The notes below the pieces were generated by a model. That model saw only the letters and a program-made list of their open reading frames with translations, made no database searches and was not told the DNA's origin. Both the position numbers and the translations under genes were made by a program. Shown piece by piece: positions 20,284 through 31,399 of a stretch of DNA of 64,000 nucleotides (position 1 is its first letter; every line of letters starts with the position of its first letter). The stretch covers positions 2,817,501-2,881,500 of the forward strand of contig NC_092878.1 in NCBI RefSeq assembly GCF_028372415.1, read 5' to 3'. This DNA is from Notamacropus eugenii. Lineage: Eukaryota > Chordata > Mammalia > Diprotodontia > Macropodidae.

Positions 20284-22517
20284 TTTTTTTTAATTTATTT
20301 ATTTAACTTTTAACATTCATTTTCACAAAATTTGGGTTCCAAATTTTCTCCCCATTTCTCCCCTCCCCCCACCCCAAAATGCACAGCATTCTAATTGCCC
20401 CTATCACAGCCCTCTCTTCTAACATCCCTCCCTTTCCTTGTCCCCATCTTGTCTTTTGTTCTGTAGGGCCAGATAACTTTCTGTACCCCATTTCTTATTT
20501 CCTAGTAGTAAGAACAATACTCTACAGTTGTTCCTAAAACTTTGACTTCCAACTTCTCTTCATCCCTCCCTTCCCACCCACACCCCTTTGGGAAGCAAGC
20601 AATTCAATATAGGCCATATCTGTGTAGTTTTGCAAATGACTTCCGTAATAGTTGTGTTGTGTAAGACTAACTATATTTCCCTCCATCCTATCCAGCCCCC
20701 CATTGCTTCTGTTCTCTCTTTGGATCCTGTCCCTTCCCAAGAGTGTTGACTTCAAATTACTCCCTCCTCCCATTGCCCTCCCTTCCACCATCCCCCCACC
20801 CTGCTTATCCCCTTCTTCCCCACTTTATTGTACTGTAAGATAGGTTTTCATACCAAAATGAGTGTGCATTTTATTCCTTCCTTTAGAGGAATGTGATGAG
20901 AGTAAGCTTCATGTTTTTCTCTCACCTCCCCTCTTTTTCCCTCCACTGAAAAGTCTTTTGCTTGCCTCTTTTATGAGAGATAATTTGCCCCGTTCCATTT
21001 CTCCCTTTCTCCTCCCAATATATTTCCCTCTCACCTCTTAATTTAATTATTTTAAGATATGATCCCATCCTATTCAATTCACCTTGTGCTCTCTCTCTCT
21101 CTCTGCATAATCCCACCAACTACCCAGATACTGAAAAATTTCAAGAGTTACAAATATTGTCTTTCCATGTAGGAATGTAAACAGTTCAACTTTAGTAAGT
21201 CCCCTATGACTTCTCTTTGCTGTTTACCTTTTCATGCTTCTCTTCATTCTTGTGTTTGAAGGTCAAATTTTCTTTTCAGCTCTGGTCTTTTCATCAAGAA
21301 TGCTTGAAAGTCCTCTATTTCATTGAAAGACCATTTTTTCCCCCTGAAGTATTATACTCAGTTTTGCTGGGTAGGTGATTCTTGGTTTTAGTTCTAGTTC
21401 CTTTGACTTCTGGAATATCATATTCCATGCCCTTCGATCCCTTAATGTCTACATTAGAAGCTTCTAGGTCTTGTGTTATCCTGATTGTATTTCCACAATA
21501 CTCAAATTGTTTCTTTCTAGCTGCTTGCAATATTTTCTCCTTGACCTGGTACCTCTGGAATTTGGCTATAATATTCCTAGGAGTTTCTCTTTTTGGATCT
21601 CTTTCAGGAGGTGATTGGTGGATTCTTCCAATATTTATTTTGCCCTCTGGTTCTATAATCTCAGGGCAGTTTTCCTTGATAATTTCATGAAAGATGATGT
21701 CTAGGCTCTTTTTTTGATCATGACTTTCAGGTAGTCCCATAATTTTTAAATTGTCTCTCCCGGATCTATTTTCCAGGTCAACTGTTTTTGCAGTGAGATA
21801 TTTCACATTATCTTCCATTTTTTCATTCTTTTGGTTTTGTTTTGTGAATTCTTGATTTCTCATAAAGTCATTAGCCTCCATCTGTTCCATTCTAATTTTT
21901 AAAGAACTATTTTCTTCAGTGAGTTTTTGGACCTCCTTTTCCATTTGGCTAATTCTGCTTTTGAAAGCATTCTTCTCCTCATTGGCTTTTTGAACCTCTT
22001 TTGCCAATTGAATTAGCCTATTTTTCAAGGTGTTATTTTCTTCAGCATTTTTTTGGGTCTCCTTTATCAAGGTGTTGACCTGCTTTTCATGCTTTTCTTG
22101 CATGTTTCTCATTTCTCTTCCCATTTTTTCCTCCACCTCTCTAACTTGATTTTCAAAATCCTTTTTGAGCTCTTTCATGACCTGAGCCCATTGAATATTT
22201 ATTTTGGATATTTGGGATACAGAAACTTTGACTTCTATGTCTTTCCCTGATGGTAAGCATTGTTTTTCCTCATCAGAAAGGATGGGAGGAAATATCTGTT
22301 CACCAAGAAAGTAACCTTCTATGGTCTTATTTTTTTTTCCATTTTTTGGGCATTTTCCCAACCAGTTACTTGACTTTTGGGTCCTTTGTCAAGAGTAGGG
22401 TATACTCAGGGAATCTGTGAGATCTCAGTTCCTCCAAGGTGGCACAATCAAGTGTGTACTGGTCTGGATGCGGAGAGGGATTTTTGTGCCCAGAATCTTA
22501 GCTGGTCCGCCATCTTC
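20284..22517 (-). mobile_element. Full-length half-L1 (HAL1) retrotransposon
   Basis: The element is flanked by an exact 13-bp duplication, TGACCTTCCTTTT, at 20271-20283 and 22518-22530. On the minus strand it runs from a 5' end containing AAGATGGCGGACCAGC, through a short leader of about 155 bases, an open ORF1, a purine-rich region of about 0.6 kb, an L1-like 3' UTR of about 0.4 kb and a poly-A tail (plus-strand T-run at 20281-20292). There is no ORF2. This layout is that of HAL1 elements, which depend on L1 reverse transcriptase. Perfect duplication and an open ORF point to a fairly recent insertion. Confidence 0.9.
21315..22361 (-). CDS. L1-type ORF1p of a HAL1 element
   Basis: A 348-codon open frame encodes a nucleic-acid-binding chaperone of the L1 ORF1p type. 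By eye: basic N-terminus, heptad-rich coiled coil at residues about 58-195 with repeated 'KEVQK..EE' units, an RRM-like domain starting 'NLKIMGLPES' (204-213), and the start of the C-terminal domain with 'RDPKRETPRNIIAKF' (254-268) and 'KEKILQAARKK' (274-284). In the family ORF1p trimerises through the coiled coil and coats its RNA. The frame ends about 27 residues earlier than a relative at 48.7 kb suggests. The probable cause is a one-base length change in the six-T run at 21334-21339, which shifts the last part of the C-terminal domain out of frame. Confidence 0.88.
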   Translation of the reverse strand: MGKCPKNGKKNKTIEGYFLGEQIFPPILSDEEKQCLPSGKDIEVKVSVSQISKINIQWAQVMKELKKDFENQVREVEEKMGREMRNMQEKHEKQVNTLIKETQKNAEENNTLKNRLIQLAKEVQKANEEKNAFKSRISQMEKEVQKLTEENSSLKIRMEQMEANDFMRNQEFTKQNQKNEKMEDNVKYLTAKTVDLENRSGRDNLKIMGLPESHDQKKSLDIIFHEIIKENCPEIIEPEGKINIGRIHQSPPERDPKRETPRNIIAKFQRYQVKEKILQAARKKQFEYCGNTIRITQDLEASNVDIKGSKGMEYDIPEVKGTRTKTKNHLPSKTEYNTSGGKNGLSMK

Positions 22518-22530
22518 TGACCTTCCTTTT

Positions 22531-23034
22531 GTTTCTAATGGAGAGTCTACATAATATTTTATGTTCAAATTAGTCTTTAAAGTTTACAAAAAGTTTTGCT
22601 CCCAGAAACCCTGAGAGATTTAGTATTATAATTAATGACTTGATGAAGATGGAGAATAAATGTTTATCAAATCTGGTGGTGCAAAAAGCTTTCACGTGGA
22701 AAGGTGGGATCCAAGAGAATCTCAGCTGGCTAGAAAGCCAAGCTGAATTTAATAGGAAGAGACTTAATAGAGATAAATGAAAATTACCATTGTTGAAAGA
22801 ACTGCTTCACATATTTGACAGGTGGGAGGCAAGGCTAATCGTCAGTCTGAAAAAGATCTAGAATGAAACTCAGTGAACTTCAAGCTCAGGATGAGTCAAT
22901 GGGGTGGAATGGTAGTCCATGAAACTACCATTAAGATGACAGTTCTACTCTGCATAACATCTGGAGTATTGTGTTCAGTTTTCATTTTAGGAAGGTCATA
23001 AGTAACCTGGAGAATTTTCAGGATGAGGCTAATT
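22531..23034. other. Unassigned intergenic sequence
   Basis: Resembles decayed LTR or LINE sequence in places ('CTGGAGTATTGTGTTCAGTT') but nothing is firm enough to name. Confidence 0.35.
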
Positions 23035-23497
23035 ATAACTAACATTTATACTTAAAGTTTTTCGTCTTATTGGATCCTCACAGCAATTCTGGATGGAAAT
23101 AATACAGGTCTTTGTCCCCATTTTGCAGATGAAGAAATTGAGACTCAGAGACGTATGTATCTATGGGGATGGGTGGAAAGAGTGGTGTCCAGTGCTTGTT
23201 CCTCTATACCACAGTGCCTCTTATTTAATTATCTCCTCTAAGGAAGAAAATGAGCATTTATTAAACCTTTATTTTGTGCCAAACATTTAATAAATTATCT
23301 CATTTAATCCTTCATAATCCTGGGAGGTAGGTATTATTATTACCCCTATTTTACAACTGAGGAAACGGAGGCAGAAAGAGGTTCAGTTGACGTGCCCAGG
23401 GTCACTCAGCTAATAAGCATCTGAGCCTTGATTTGAACTTCTATTTGTCTGACTCCAAGTCCAGCACTCAATCCAGTATGCTACCTAGCTGTCTCTA
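23035..23497 (-). repeat. Two CORE-SINEs in tandem orientation
   Basis: 23035-23160 carries 'CCCATTTTGCAGATGAAGAA'. 23240-23497 carries 'CCTATTTTACAACTGAGGAA', 'GTGCCCAGGGTCACTCAGCT', 'CTGACTCCAAGTCCAGCACT' and ends 'GCTACCTAGCTGTCT'. Both are reverse oriented. Confidence 0.75.
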
Positions 23498-23499
23498 AG

Positions 23500-24345
23500 G
23501 ATGATGAAAGGTCTCAAGAGTACGAAAATTGGTTGAATGTTTAGCTTGGAGAAGACTTGGGGGAGGGGAGGAGGTGAGAAAGTCTGGGTTTAATGATAAA
23601 TGATTTCATTTACAAAAAAAGACGTCATAGAAGAGGGATTGGACTGATTCTTCTGCCACAGAAGCCAGAACTAGGAGCAGTAGGTGGAAATGAGCCAGAT
23701 GTAGATATGACATAAGAAAAAAATGTCCTAACAGAGCTATCTGAAACTAGAATGGGCTGCCTTGGAAGGTATGAGGGTCTTTAAGCAAAAGCCATGTTAC
23801 TTCTTGTTAGGTATGTTACTGAGATGGTTTTTGATCAGATATGGATTCTACTAGGTGGCCTTTGATATCCCTTCCAACTTGGACTTCCTGTGATAAGTCA
23901 TGTAAACATTATTTCCCAGAAAAGCAGAAGGCTTAGATGGATGACATAATTTACTTCTGAGTAGGTCTGGGCTTTCAGTCAGGGTCTTCTGATCCTAGGT
24001 CCAGTTCTCTGTACATGATACATCATTGTTTCTATAGAGCATCCATTCAATACATTTCTCTTGCCTTGCTCTTCCTACCAATCTTGATTCTTTATAGTCT
24101 TCATATTTCACTAGCCTCTCCCTTTTTTTTTCTATTTCTCCATTCTTTTGGTACTTTTCACATTCAGCTTCTGCCCTCCTTTTCCTGAGAGAGAGTATTT
24201 GGGATTGGGAGTCCAAAAGACCAAATACTTTTTCCTCCTGAGAAATAACTATTTAGTGATAATTTTTGTTTTGACATCACCTATATTTCTTACTGTATCT
24301 CTTCCCCCACCCCCTCCCGGAGAATCATCCATATAATACAGATGT
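23500..24345. other. Unassigned intergenic sequence
   Basis: No feature recognised with confidence. Short open frames have no known family. Confidence 0.35.
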
Positions 24346-25870
24346 TTTTAAAAACAGAGAGGAAAATAAAGTTCAGCAACACTATCCAACAGATGAAAAA
24401 AAGTTTGATATTATATTTGGTGTTCCACAACCATAGTCTTTCACCTCTGCAAAAAAAGTAGAGGGAGATGTGTTATCATATGTCTTCTTGGGACCAACCT
24501 TGGTCCTTATAATTTCCCAGAATTGTTTCAATTTTATTCTTCTTGTTCTTTCCATATCCATTGTTGTAGTTTTTATGGCCATATCCATTCTTGTTGTCAC
24601 TATGTCCATATCCCTTGTTGCAGTCATTGTGTATATGGCTTTTCTGTTTCCACTCATTTCACTTTGTATCAGTTTATATAAGTCAGTGCGCTTCATCATA
24701 TTCATCATTTCCTATCCATTATACTAAAAAACTAGAATTTGATTTGCTATTCCCCAATTGATGGATATCTACTTTGTTTCTAATCCTTTGCTACCATAGA
24801 AAGTGCTGCTGTAAATATTTTGGCACTCCTACTCCGAGTCTTCATCCTTCCCTTTTCCTCCCTTTCCTTATTCCCTCTCCCTCCCTACCCCTTTTTTCCC
24901 CTCTCCCTCCCTACCTCTCTCCCTCCCTTCTCCCTCCCTACCCCCTCCTCCCCTATCCTCACCCTTCCTTCCATCCTTTTTCCTTCCACTTTTCCCCAGT
25001 CTAGATGATGTCGTGGTGGAGACAGCCAAGGAGGCCACAGAGTCCACCAAGGTGGACATCACAGGGCTGTGCCAGGACATATTCTCCAAAATGGCCATGT
25101 AACTGACAGGTGAACTGATTGCCACCAGTGAAGATTGTAAACTTCTGGAAAACATGAACAACCTGACTAGCTTGAAGTATCTAGAAATGAAAGATTGCAG
25201 TAAGCATAAGTAGAAACCTAAAGGTCTTAAACCAGAAATATGCAGTATTCAGCCTTATCTAGATCAGATCACTTTAATGAAGAGCAAGTAGCAGCTCTTG
25301 AGTAGGCAGCTTACGAGTTGGATGCATAGTCAAAGAAACTAGAAGCAAAGTGCAAGAAGTTAGAAAGACGATGAATGACTTCTTTAGCACAAAAACTACA
25401 AGAAAATTTTATAAGAGCTGAAATAAGTGGGATGGAACTTATTATGGCATTTCAGTTCTTAAAAGGAAGCGGCGGTGCTGATCCAAGGAGAATCCCAGCC
25501 CCCATCTCTGATTGGATGTGTAACTCTGGCCATCCCTGATGTTTTCCTAAATCCTAAATCCCCCTGGAACCCCATCTTGTGCTTCATTGTGTTCCCTGGA
25601 CCAAGGCTCAGAAATCAGGACCAGCCCCATCTAGAGCAGACCCAGATGAGAGGCTCTTCTCTCCCTTCCCTCCCTTCTTCCCTCTCCCCTCAACACTCCC
25701 CTTCATAACCTGTTCTTGATCTTAAATAATAAATGCCTACATATGACCCTCAAAAAATATTTTGGCAAATACGAGGCTTTCTATCATTGACCTGTGTGGG
25801 GTATATGCCAGCAGTAAAATGTTTAGGTCAAAAGTTATGGACATTTTAATCACTTTAATATAACCTCTGA
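24346..25870 (-). mobile_element. L1 ORF2 C-terminal/3' region, split by a retrocopy
   Basis: Left part (24346-24825) contains the reverse of the ORF2 end ('CCCCAATTGATGGATATCTA', 'TTTGCTACCATAGAAAGTGC'). It resumes at 25755 with 'AAATATTTTGGCAAATACG' and 'GTGTGGGGTATATGCCAGCA'. The two parts join precisely when the BLOC1S2 retrocopy is removed. Confidence 0.8.
24826..25754 (+). pseudogene. BLOC1S2P: BLOC1S2 processed pseudogene
   Basis: An intronless, broken copy of the mRNA for BLOC-1 subunit 2, a small coiled-coil protein of the lysosome-related-organelle and BORC complexes. From 25006 it reads 'ETAKEATESTKVDITGLC', 'IFSKMA', 'LTGELIATSEDCKLLENMN' and 'LTSLKYLEMKD'. A frameshift lies near 25281, and the C-terminal coiled coil ends at a stop at 25372-25374. 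In-frame stops occur after FSKMAM, in the middle and near the end. A 3' UTR follows with the signal AATAAA at about 25728 and a short A-run. The exact 13-bp duplication AAATATTTTGGCA (24813-24825 and 25755-25767) defines the insertion. The start codon region is not recognisable; 24840-25000 is a pyrimidine-rich tract. Confidence 0.92.
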
Positions 25871-26074
25871 CACTTAATAGATGTGAGGCCATGGGCATAT
25901 CTCATAACTTTAGTTTCTTTGTGTGGAAAAAAAAAAGAGCTATTAATACCAAACAGTATCCGCTTCATACGGTTGTGTCAAGTGAGAATTTATGTAAGGT
26001 GTTTGTGCTCCAGTACTGCAATGGATTTGTGACCCCATCCGTATAGATATTTCAGATCACAGCCCATCTATGCT

Positions 26075-26078
26075 GGTG

Positions 26079-26174
<96 letters not shown>
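26075..26174. repeat. Compound (TG)n(AG)n(ACAG)n microsatellite
   Basis: TG array 26075-26120 with one TGCG interruption, AG array 26121-26149, then ACAG tetramers to 26174. Confidence 0.97.
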
Positions 26175-26284
26175 TTTTATCCATATTTTCCATAAAAACA
26201 CCATAGAAATTCTATCCAAATGTGATGCAATATTCCTTCCTAATATTCTCCAGATATCTGAAGGACATAAATGGAGCAGGTAAG

Positions 26285-26575
26285 TTCTCAATCAATCAAC
26301 CAATAAACATTTATTAAAAGCCTCCTATGTGCTAGGCACTGTTCTAATGAATGAGGATAAAATGAAAGGCAAGAGATAGCTTTTGTTCTCCATGAACTTA
26401 CAGTCTAGTGGAGGAGACAACATTCAAGCAAACATATACAAAGTTAGATGTATACAGGAAAAAAATAGGAATAATTAACAAAGGGAAGGCACTAGGATTC
26501 TCCCTTTTACTTGAATGCTTAGACACCATTGTAGGGTTATTAATTAGCCTAATTTCCAATATTGTTGTGTCTCAG
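26285..26575 (+). repeat. Ancient mammalian interspersed repeat, 5' part
   Basis: 'CAATAAACATTTATTAAAAG', 'CTATGTGCTAGGCACTGTTC', 'TTACAGTCTAGTGGAGGAGA' and 'GTATACAGGAAAAAAATAGG'. Confidence 0.7.
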
Positions 26576-26689
26576 GGAATAGAGAAGACCAAAGAATGGG
26601 ACTGAAATGGGGAACAGCCAGTTGGTTTCACAGTCATAACACACACAACATTTATCTTGGTAAGTTTGCTGTCTTATATGGGCATAGTT

Positions 26690-26948
26690 CCTGGCACTGG
26701 AAATCAATGCCAGTAGTAACATCAAAGATCACTGATCATAAATCACCATATTGGATTAATTCATTAGTAATGATGAAAAAGTTTGAAACATAAAAATTAT
26801 AAAAATGTGACACAGAGACATGATATGAGTTTACACTGTGGAAAAATGGTGTCGATAGACTTGCTCAATGCAGGGTTGCCGCAACGCTTCAATTTGTGAA
26901 AATGATTCAATCGCTGTGAAGTGCAATAAAATGAAGTATGCTTGTCGT
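26690..26948 (+). mobile_element. Tigger-like DNA transposon, 3' end
   Basis: 'ATGATGAAAAAGTTTGAAAC', 'TGTGACACAGAGACATGA', 'GACTTGCTCAATGCAGGG' and 'GAAGTGCAATAAAATGAAGT' match the 3' portion of a pogo/Tigger element in order. It ends in a GTATGCTTG-type terminus. Confidence 0.75.
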
Positions 26949-27240
26949 TTCATGACTCTCAGCCAGATAGCATCATAAGAAGAATATTAGTGTCAAAAAG
27001 ATGGACAATTCCAAGGAGAATTTTATGGTCACTAAATGAACTTTGCTATTTTCCAAAAGCAATCTAGCTTGCTCTCCTCATTCTGTTCAACTCTTGGTCA
27101 AGCTCATTGTGCCTTTGCAGTGTCTAAGATAGATACACCAATATGTATCACTACAGTTCTGTCTCTTTGTATCTGTGTCTCTATTTTTTCTTGGAAATTT
27201 TATCTATTTATGTGTTGGCTCTACTCTTTAGATTTTACAT

Positions 27241-27554
27241 GTGTGTTCATCCTTCGTTGCCGAAGAAGGCCATGCCATCTGAGAAATGAAGACATGACTT
27301 GCACTTGACTTTGTTTTGAGTGAGGGAGGGCTATGCGGGTCACCAGCCTCATTTCTCCTCCAGAGTTATCTGAATCCAGTGACCAGATATTCATCAGGAT
27401 GACTGGAGATGACCCAGGATGAAGCAATTGAGGTTAAGTGACTTGTCCAAGGTCACACAGCTAGTGAGTGTCAAGTGTCTGAAGTGAGATTTGAACTCAG
27501 GTCTTCCTGACTCCTACGCTGGTGCTCTATCCACTGCACCACCTAGCTGCCCCC
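27241..27554 (-). repeat. Composite marsupial SINE with RTE-type 3' end
   Basis: Flanked by the exact 11-bp duplication AGATTTTACAT (27230-27240 and 27555-27565). On the minus strand it opens GGGGGCAGCTAGGTGGTGCA and passes through 'GACCTGAGTTCAAATCTCAC'. It then carries 'CATCCTGGGTCATCTCCAGT' and 'GGAGGAGAAATGAGGCTGGT', and ends 'GGCCTTCTTCGGCAACGAAG'. The last block matches the end of the LINE at 45.05 kb. Confidence 0.92.
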
Positions 27555-27565
27555 AGATTTTACAT

Positions 27566-27631
27566 ACATGCACAACAGAGTTTAAACTATTAAAGCTTAA
27601 AACTGCTCAAAGACTTTTGGGACACCTTGTA
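27566..27631. mobile_element. Mariner-like MITE, terminal half
   Basis: 'AACTATTAAAGCTTAAAACT' followed by the inverted end 'AGACTTTTGGGACACCTTGT'. Same family as 8650-8724. The other half was not found on the far side of the neighbouring SINE. Confidence 0.65.
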
Positions 27632-27699
27632 GTCCTACATATATGCATACATGAATAATACATACGTATATGCATATATATGTGTAGATACACACATGG

Positions 27700-28960
27700 G
27701 TTGTCTGTTCAACTGTGTAGCATAGTCTAAGCAATAGAAATTCATCATACAGTTAGTTTGCCAGTGTAATTAGTTATTCCAAACTCTTTTGAAGGATTAT
27801 GGATATAATTTAGATGACTCTGCAGTGTTTTGGAATTTAATGTAAATTATCACAGCAAAGAAATAGTATCATCTGGAGGATGATCCCTATGTAAGGAATC
27901 TCTCTTCTCAGACTCTGCATTACATCTTCCCTATGACAGTGGAAGACATGTTTGATAAGATGATGTATCCCAGTTTGATACCTTGTTAACCAGATTTTAT
28001 TGAAAAAGAAGATGTCATTATATCATTCAAGGAATATTGCATAATCTTGATATGGGCATGTCAAACACCTTGTTTCTGGAGAGCTTTTAATGAGGCATTT
28101 TGCTCTTCAAAATTAATTTTATTTTTTAAAAAATGGACAACAATGACACCTTCTAGTCAACTGAGTAATATAAAGAAAATTTGTTGTGGAATTTCTTAGA
28201 AAAAACCCTGCCTATTTCCTTTTTAAAACCCTCATCAAAGAAGACTTTGAGGCAAGTTTCAGAAAAATTTTATATAGATAGGAATGCAGTGAAGTTCTCT
28301 CAGCCATCTTTTTGTTGTTGTAATAATAAATTCTGAGATGTCCCCCCTCCCCCACTTTTGATGTGTTCTCTTCATTTTAAGAGTGTTTGAGAATTCATTT
28401 CCCAACACCCTTAAAATTGTATTACCTCCAGCACACATCTCTTCTGTATACACTTGATCTAGTCCAGCCGCTTTTTCCCGTTTTTCTTTCCTTTAATACT
28501 ATTTCCCTTTCTTCCTGAAGTACATCTCAATCTGGATTTGTAGAGTTCAGATGTAGTAGCTACATGGTTCTTGAAGGTGAAAAGACTTTGTTGAACCATT
28601 CGTATAGATATTTTCCAGCTTTCATCTGTTTGTTGACTTCCTTACAATTCCATCCTTAAATGCTCATGAGATGGCATTGTTGCAGTCAGGTCTCCCATCA
28701 GAATTTCTTTAAACTTGCTTTTTCCTTTCCGTGGTTTTCATTCTATTGCTGCTTAAAATCATCTCCTTAATATTTTATAAATGAGTTTATCTTCCAAACC
28801 CATATTTTTTGGTCACCGTATCTCTTTCCTTGACAAGTTGATCAAATATTTTGGGACCAGGATGGTTTCTAGATTGTTTTGCTCCCCTTGTTACAGCCAT
28901 TCATTTACATTAGTTAAACTTGTGAATAATCCATGGTTATAATCCATATTGATGCCCCTT
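27700..28960 (-). mobile_element. Degenerate RTE-type LINE
   Basis: The clearest piece is 28259-28470. On the minus strand it reads 'LDQVYTEEMCAGGNTILRVL' and 'NTLKMKRTHQKW', the pre-palm motif of RTE-type reverse transcriptases (family pattern PDxxxAExxKAGGDxLLRxL). Upstream on the same strand (28480-28950) degraded sequence fits the linker after the endonuclease, and downstream a 'RKxAGF'-like remnant appears near 28225. Many frame breaks. Confidence 0.65.
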
Positions 28961-29216
28961 TTTCCTATTAATTTCTCATATTTAGGACATCAGCACGTAT
29001 TTAAACATATCATTTGAGGGTTTTTGTTTTGTTTTTAAGTGTACCATAGTATATACCCTAAAGAGTTTAAAGAAAGGAAAAGGACACCTCTGTACTCTGC
29101 CTGTTACAGAACGGCTAAACAAACCATGGTGCATGAAGGTAATGAAATGTTATTGAGCCCAAGAAATTGACAAATGGATAGTTTCAGAGGAAACTGGGAA
29201 AACGAGTATGATAATA

Positions 29217-29452
29217 ATTGTTGTTCAGTCATTTTTCAGTCGTGTTTAACTCTTTGTGACTCTACTTGGGGTTTTCTCGGCAAGGATACTAGAGCAATTT
29301 AGGGTTAGGGTTAGTTGTTGAGGCAAACTGGGTTAAGTGGTTTGTTTTGAATCATACAATTCATAAGTGGCTGAGGACAGATTTGAACTCAGGAAGAATC
29401 TTCCTGACTTTAGACCTGGTGCTTTATCCGCTGAATCACCTAGCTGCCCCAG
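29217..29452 (-). repeat. tRNA-derived marsupial SINE with a telomere-like insert
   Basis: Reverse orientation: 'GTGACTCTACTTGGGGTTTT', 'GGCAAGGATACTAGAGCA' and 'TGAATCACCTAGCTGCCCC'. The expected middle block is replaced at 29299-29314 by TTAGGGTTAGGGTTAG. Confidence 0.9.
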
Positions 29453-29697
29453 TAGTAATAACAGATAGCATTTATATAAGATTTTAGTATTTTTAAAGTG
29501 TTTTATGTGTATAATCTCATTTGATGCTCACAACAAACCTGTGAGGCAGGTGCTGTTATTATCCCCATTTTACATATGATGAAACTGAGGTTAAGAGAGG
29601 TCGGATGACTTCTCTAGGGTCACACAGCTAGTAAGTGTTCAAAGCCAGGATCTGAATACAGGTCTTTCAGTGTATCTCCTGAACCACCCAGCTGCCC
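29453..29697 (-). repeat. CORE-SINE with marsupial head
   Basis: 'CTCATTTGATGCTCACAACA', 'ATTATCCCCATTTTACATAT', 'GGGTCACACAGCTAGTAAGT' and the end 'CCACCCAGCTGCCCC'. Confidence 0.88.
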
Positions 29698-30100
29698 CTG
29701 AATGATGCAGAGGGAAGCGAGCAGAGCCAAAAGGACAATCTATGCAATGACAACAACATTTTAAAGAAATATAACTTTGAAAGGCTTTAGAACTCTGGTC
29801 AATTCAATGCCAAACTAGGATTCCAAAGGACAGAAGATGAGGCATTCTACTCATCTTTGCAGAGGCGTGATGGATTCAAAATGAATGAGAAATAAATTTT
29901 TGGATATGACCGATAAGGGACATTATTTCACTTGGCTATGCATATCTGTTATGCATATTTGTTTGACTATGCAAATTTATTTTTCTTCTGTATTTAATTG
30001 GAAGGATGTAGGAAGGAAAGAAAAGAGATGCTTTTAAAATAAAAAAAACAGTAAAAAATTATGCCATATTTTCACATTTTTATTTGTCTAGTTTTATATT
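29698..30100. other. L1-like flank, poorly defined
   Basis: Contains 'GCAAATTTATTTTTCTTCTG' and A-rich runs that could be a plus-strand L1 3' UTR remnant ('GAAGCGAGCAGAGCCAAAAG' is typical of L1 ORF2 ends). I cannot delimit it. Confidence 0.45.
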
Positions 30101-30104
30101 AGTT

Positions 30105-31399
30105 TTGGTCTTTACTATTTTAAAAAACACACTTATTATTTTTTAACATTCTTTTCTTTTTAAATTGTGAGTTCCAAATTTTCTCACCCCTCATGACCCA
30201 CTGAGAAAGCAAGTAAAATTATGTCAGTTATAAATATGAAATCATGCAAAACCTATTTTGTATTAGCCATGTCACAAAAAACCAAAAAAAGGCAAGAAAA
30301 TGATATTTCAATTTTCAATCAGAGTTCATCAGTTCTCTCTCTGGAGATAGATAGCATTTTTTCATAATGAGTCCTTTGAAACTGTCTTGGATCATTTTCA
30401 CAGTTGATCATTGTTGCAAAATATCTATTATTGTACATAATGATCTCCCAGTTCTTCTCACGTCAATTTGCACCAGCTCATACAGGTTTTGCCATGTTTT
30501 TTTCTGAACCCCCCCCACCCCACAGTTTCTTATAGCACAAAAGTATTCCATCACAATCATATGCCACAACTTGTCCAGGCATTCCCCAATTGATAGGTAT
30601 CTCCTCAATTTCTAATTCTTTGCCACCTCAAAAAGAGTTGCTATGAACATTTTTGTCCATATAGGTCCTTTGCCTTTGATCTCTTTGGGATACAGACTTA
30701 ATAGGGATATTACTGGGTCAATGGGTATGCGTGGTTTTATCGACTTTTGGGCATAGTTTCAAATTGTTCTCCAGAGTGACTGGACCAGTTCACAACTTCA
30801 CCACAATTTATTACTATAGCTATTTTCCCTTATCCCCTCCAGTATTTGTCATTTCTGATGGGGGTGTGAGGTGGTACCTCAGAGTTGTTTTAATTTGCAT
30901 TTTTCTAACTTAGTGATTTAGAGCATTTTTTTCATGACTATAGATAACTTTGATTTCTTCTTCTGAAAACTTCCTGTTCACATCCTTTGACTAATTATTC
31001 TTTGGAGAATGGTGCTTATTTTTATAAATATGACTCACTTTCCTATTATTTGAGAAATGAGGCCTTTATCAGAGAAACTTGCTGTAAATTTTTTTTGATT
31101 TTACTTTTTTTCTATGGTACTTTATGGCAAAACGTAGTTTCACTGATCATCTTTTTTAGTTAGGTCTGTTTTTGCTTTCTCTTTGTCTGAGATCATGATT
31201 GCTACCCCTGCCTCTTTTCACTTCAGCTGAAGCATAATAGATTCTGCTCCGGTCTTTTATTTTAACTCTGTGTATGTCTTTCTGTTTCAAATGTGTCTCT
31301 TGTAAACAACAAGTTGTTGGGTTCTGGTTTCTAATTTATTCTTCCATCCACTTTTTTTTTAATGAGTGAGCTCATGCTATTCACATTCACAGTTATGAC

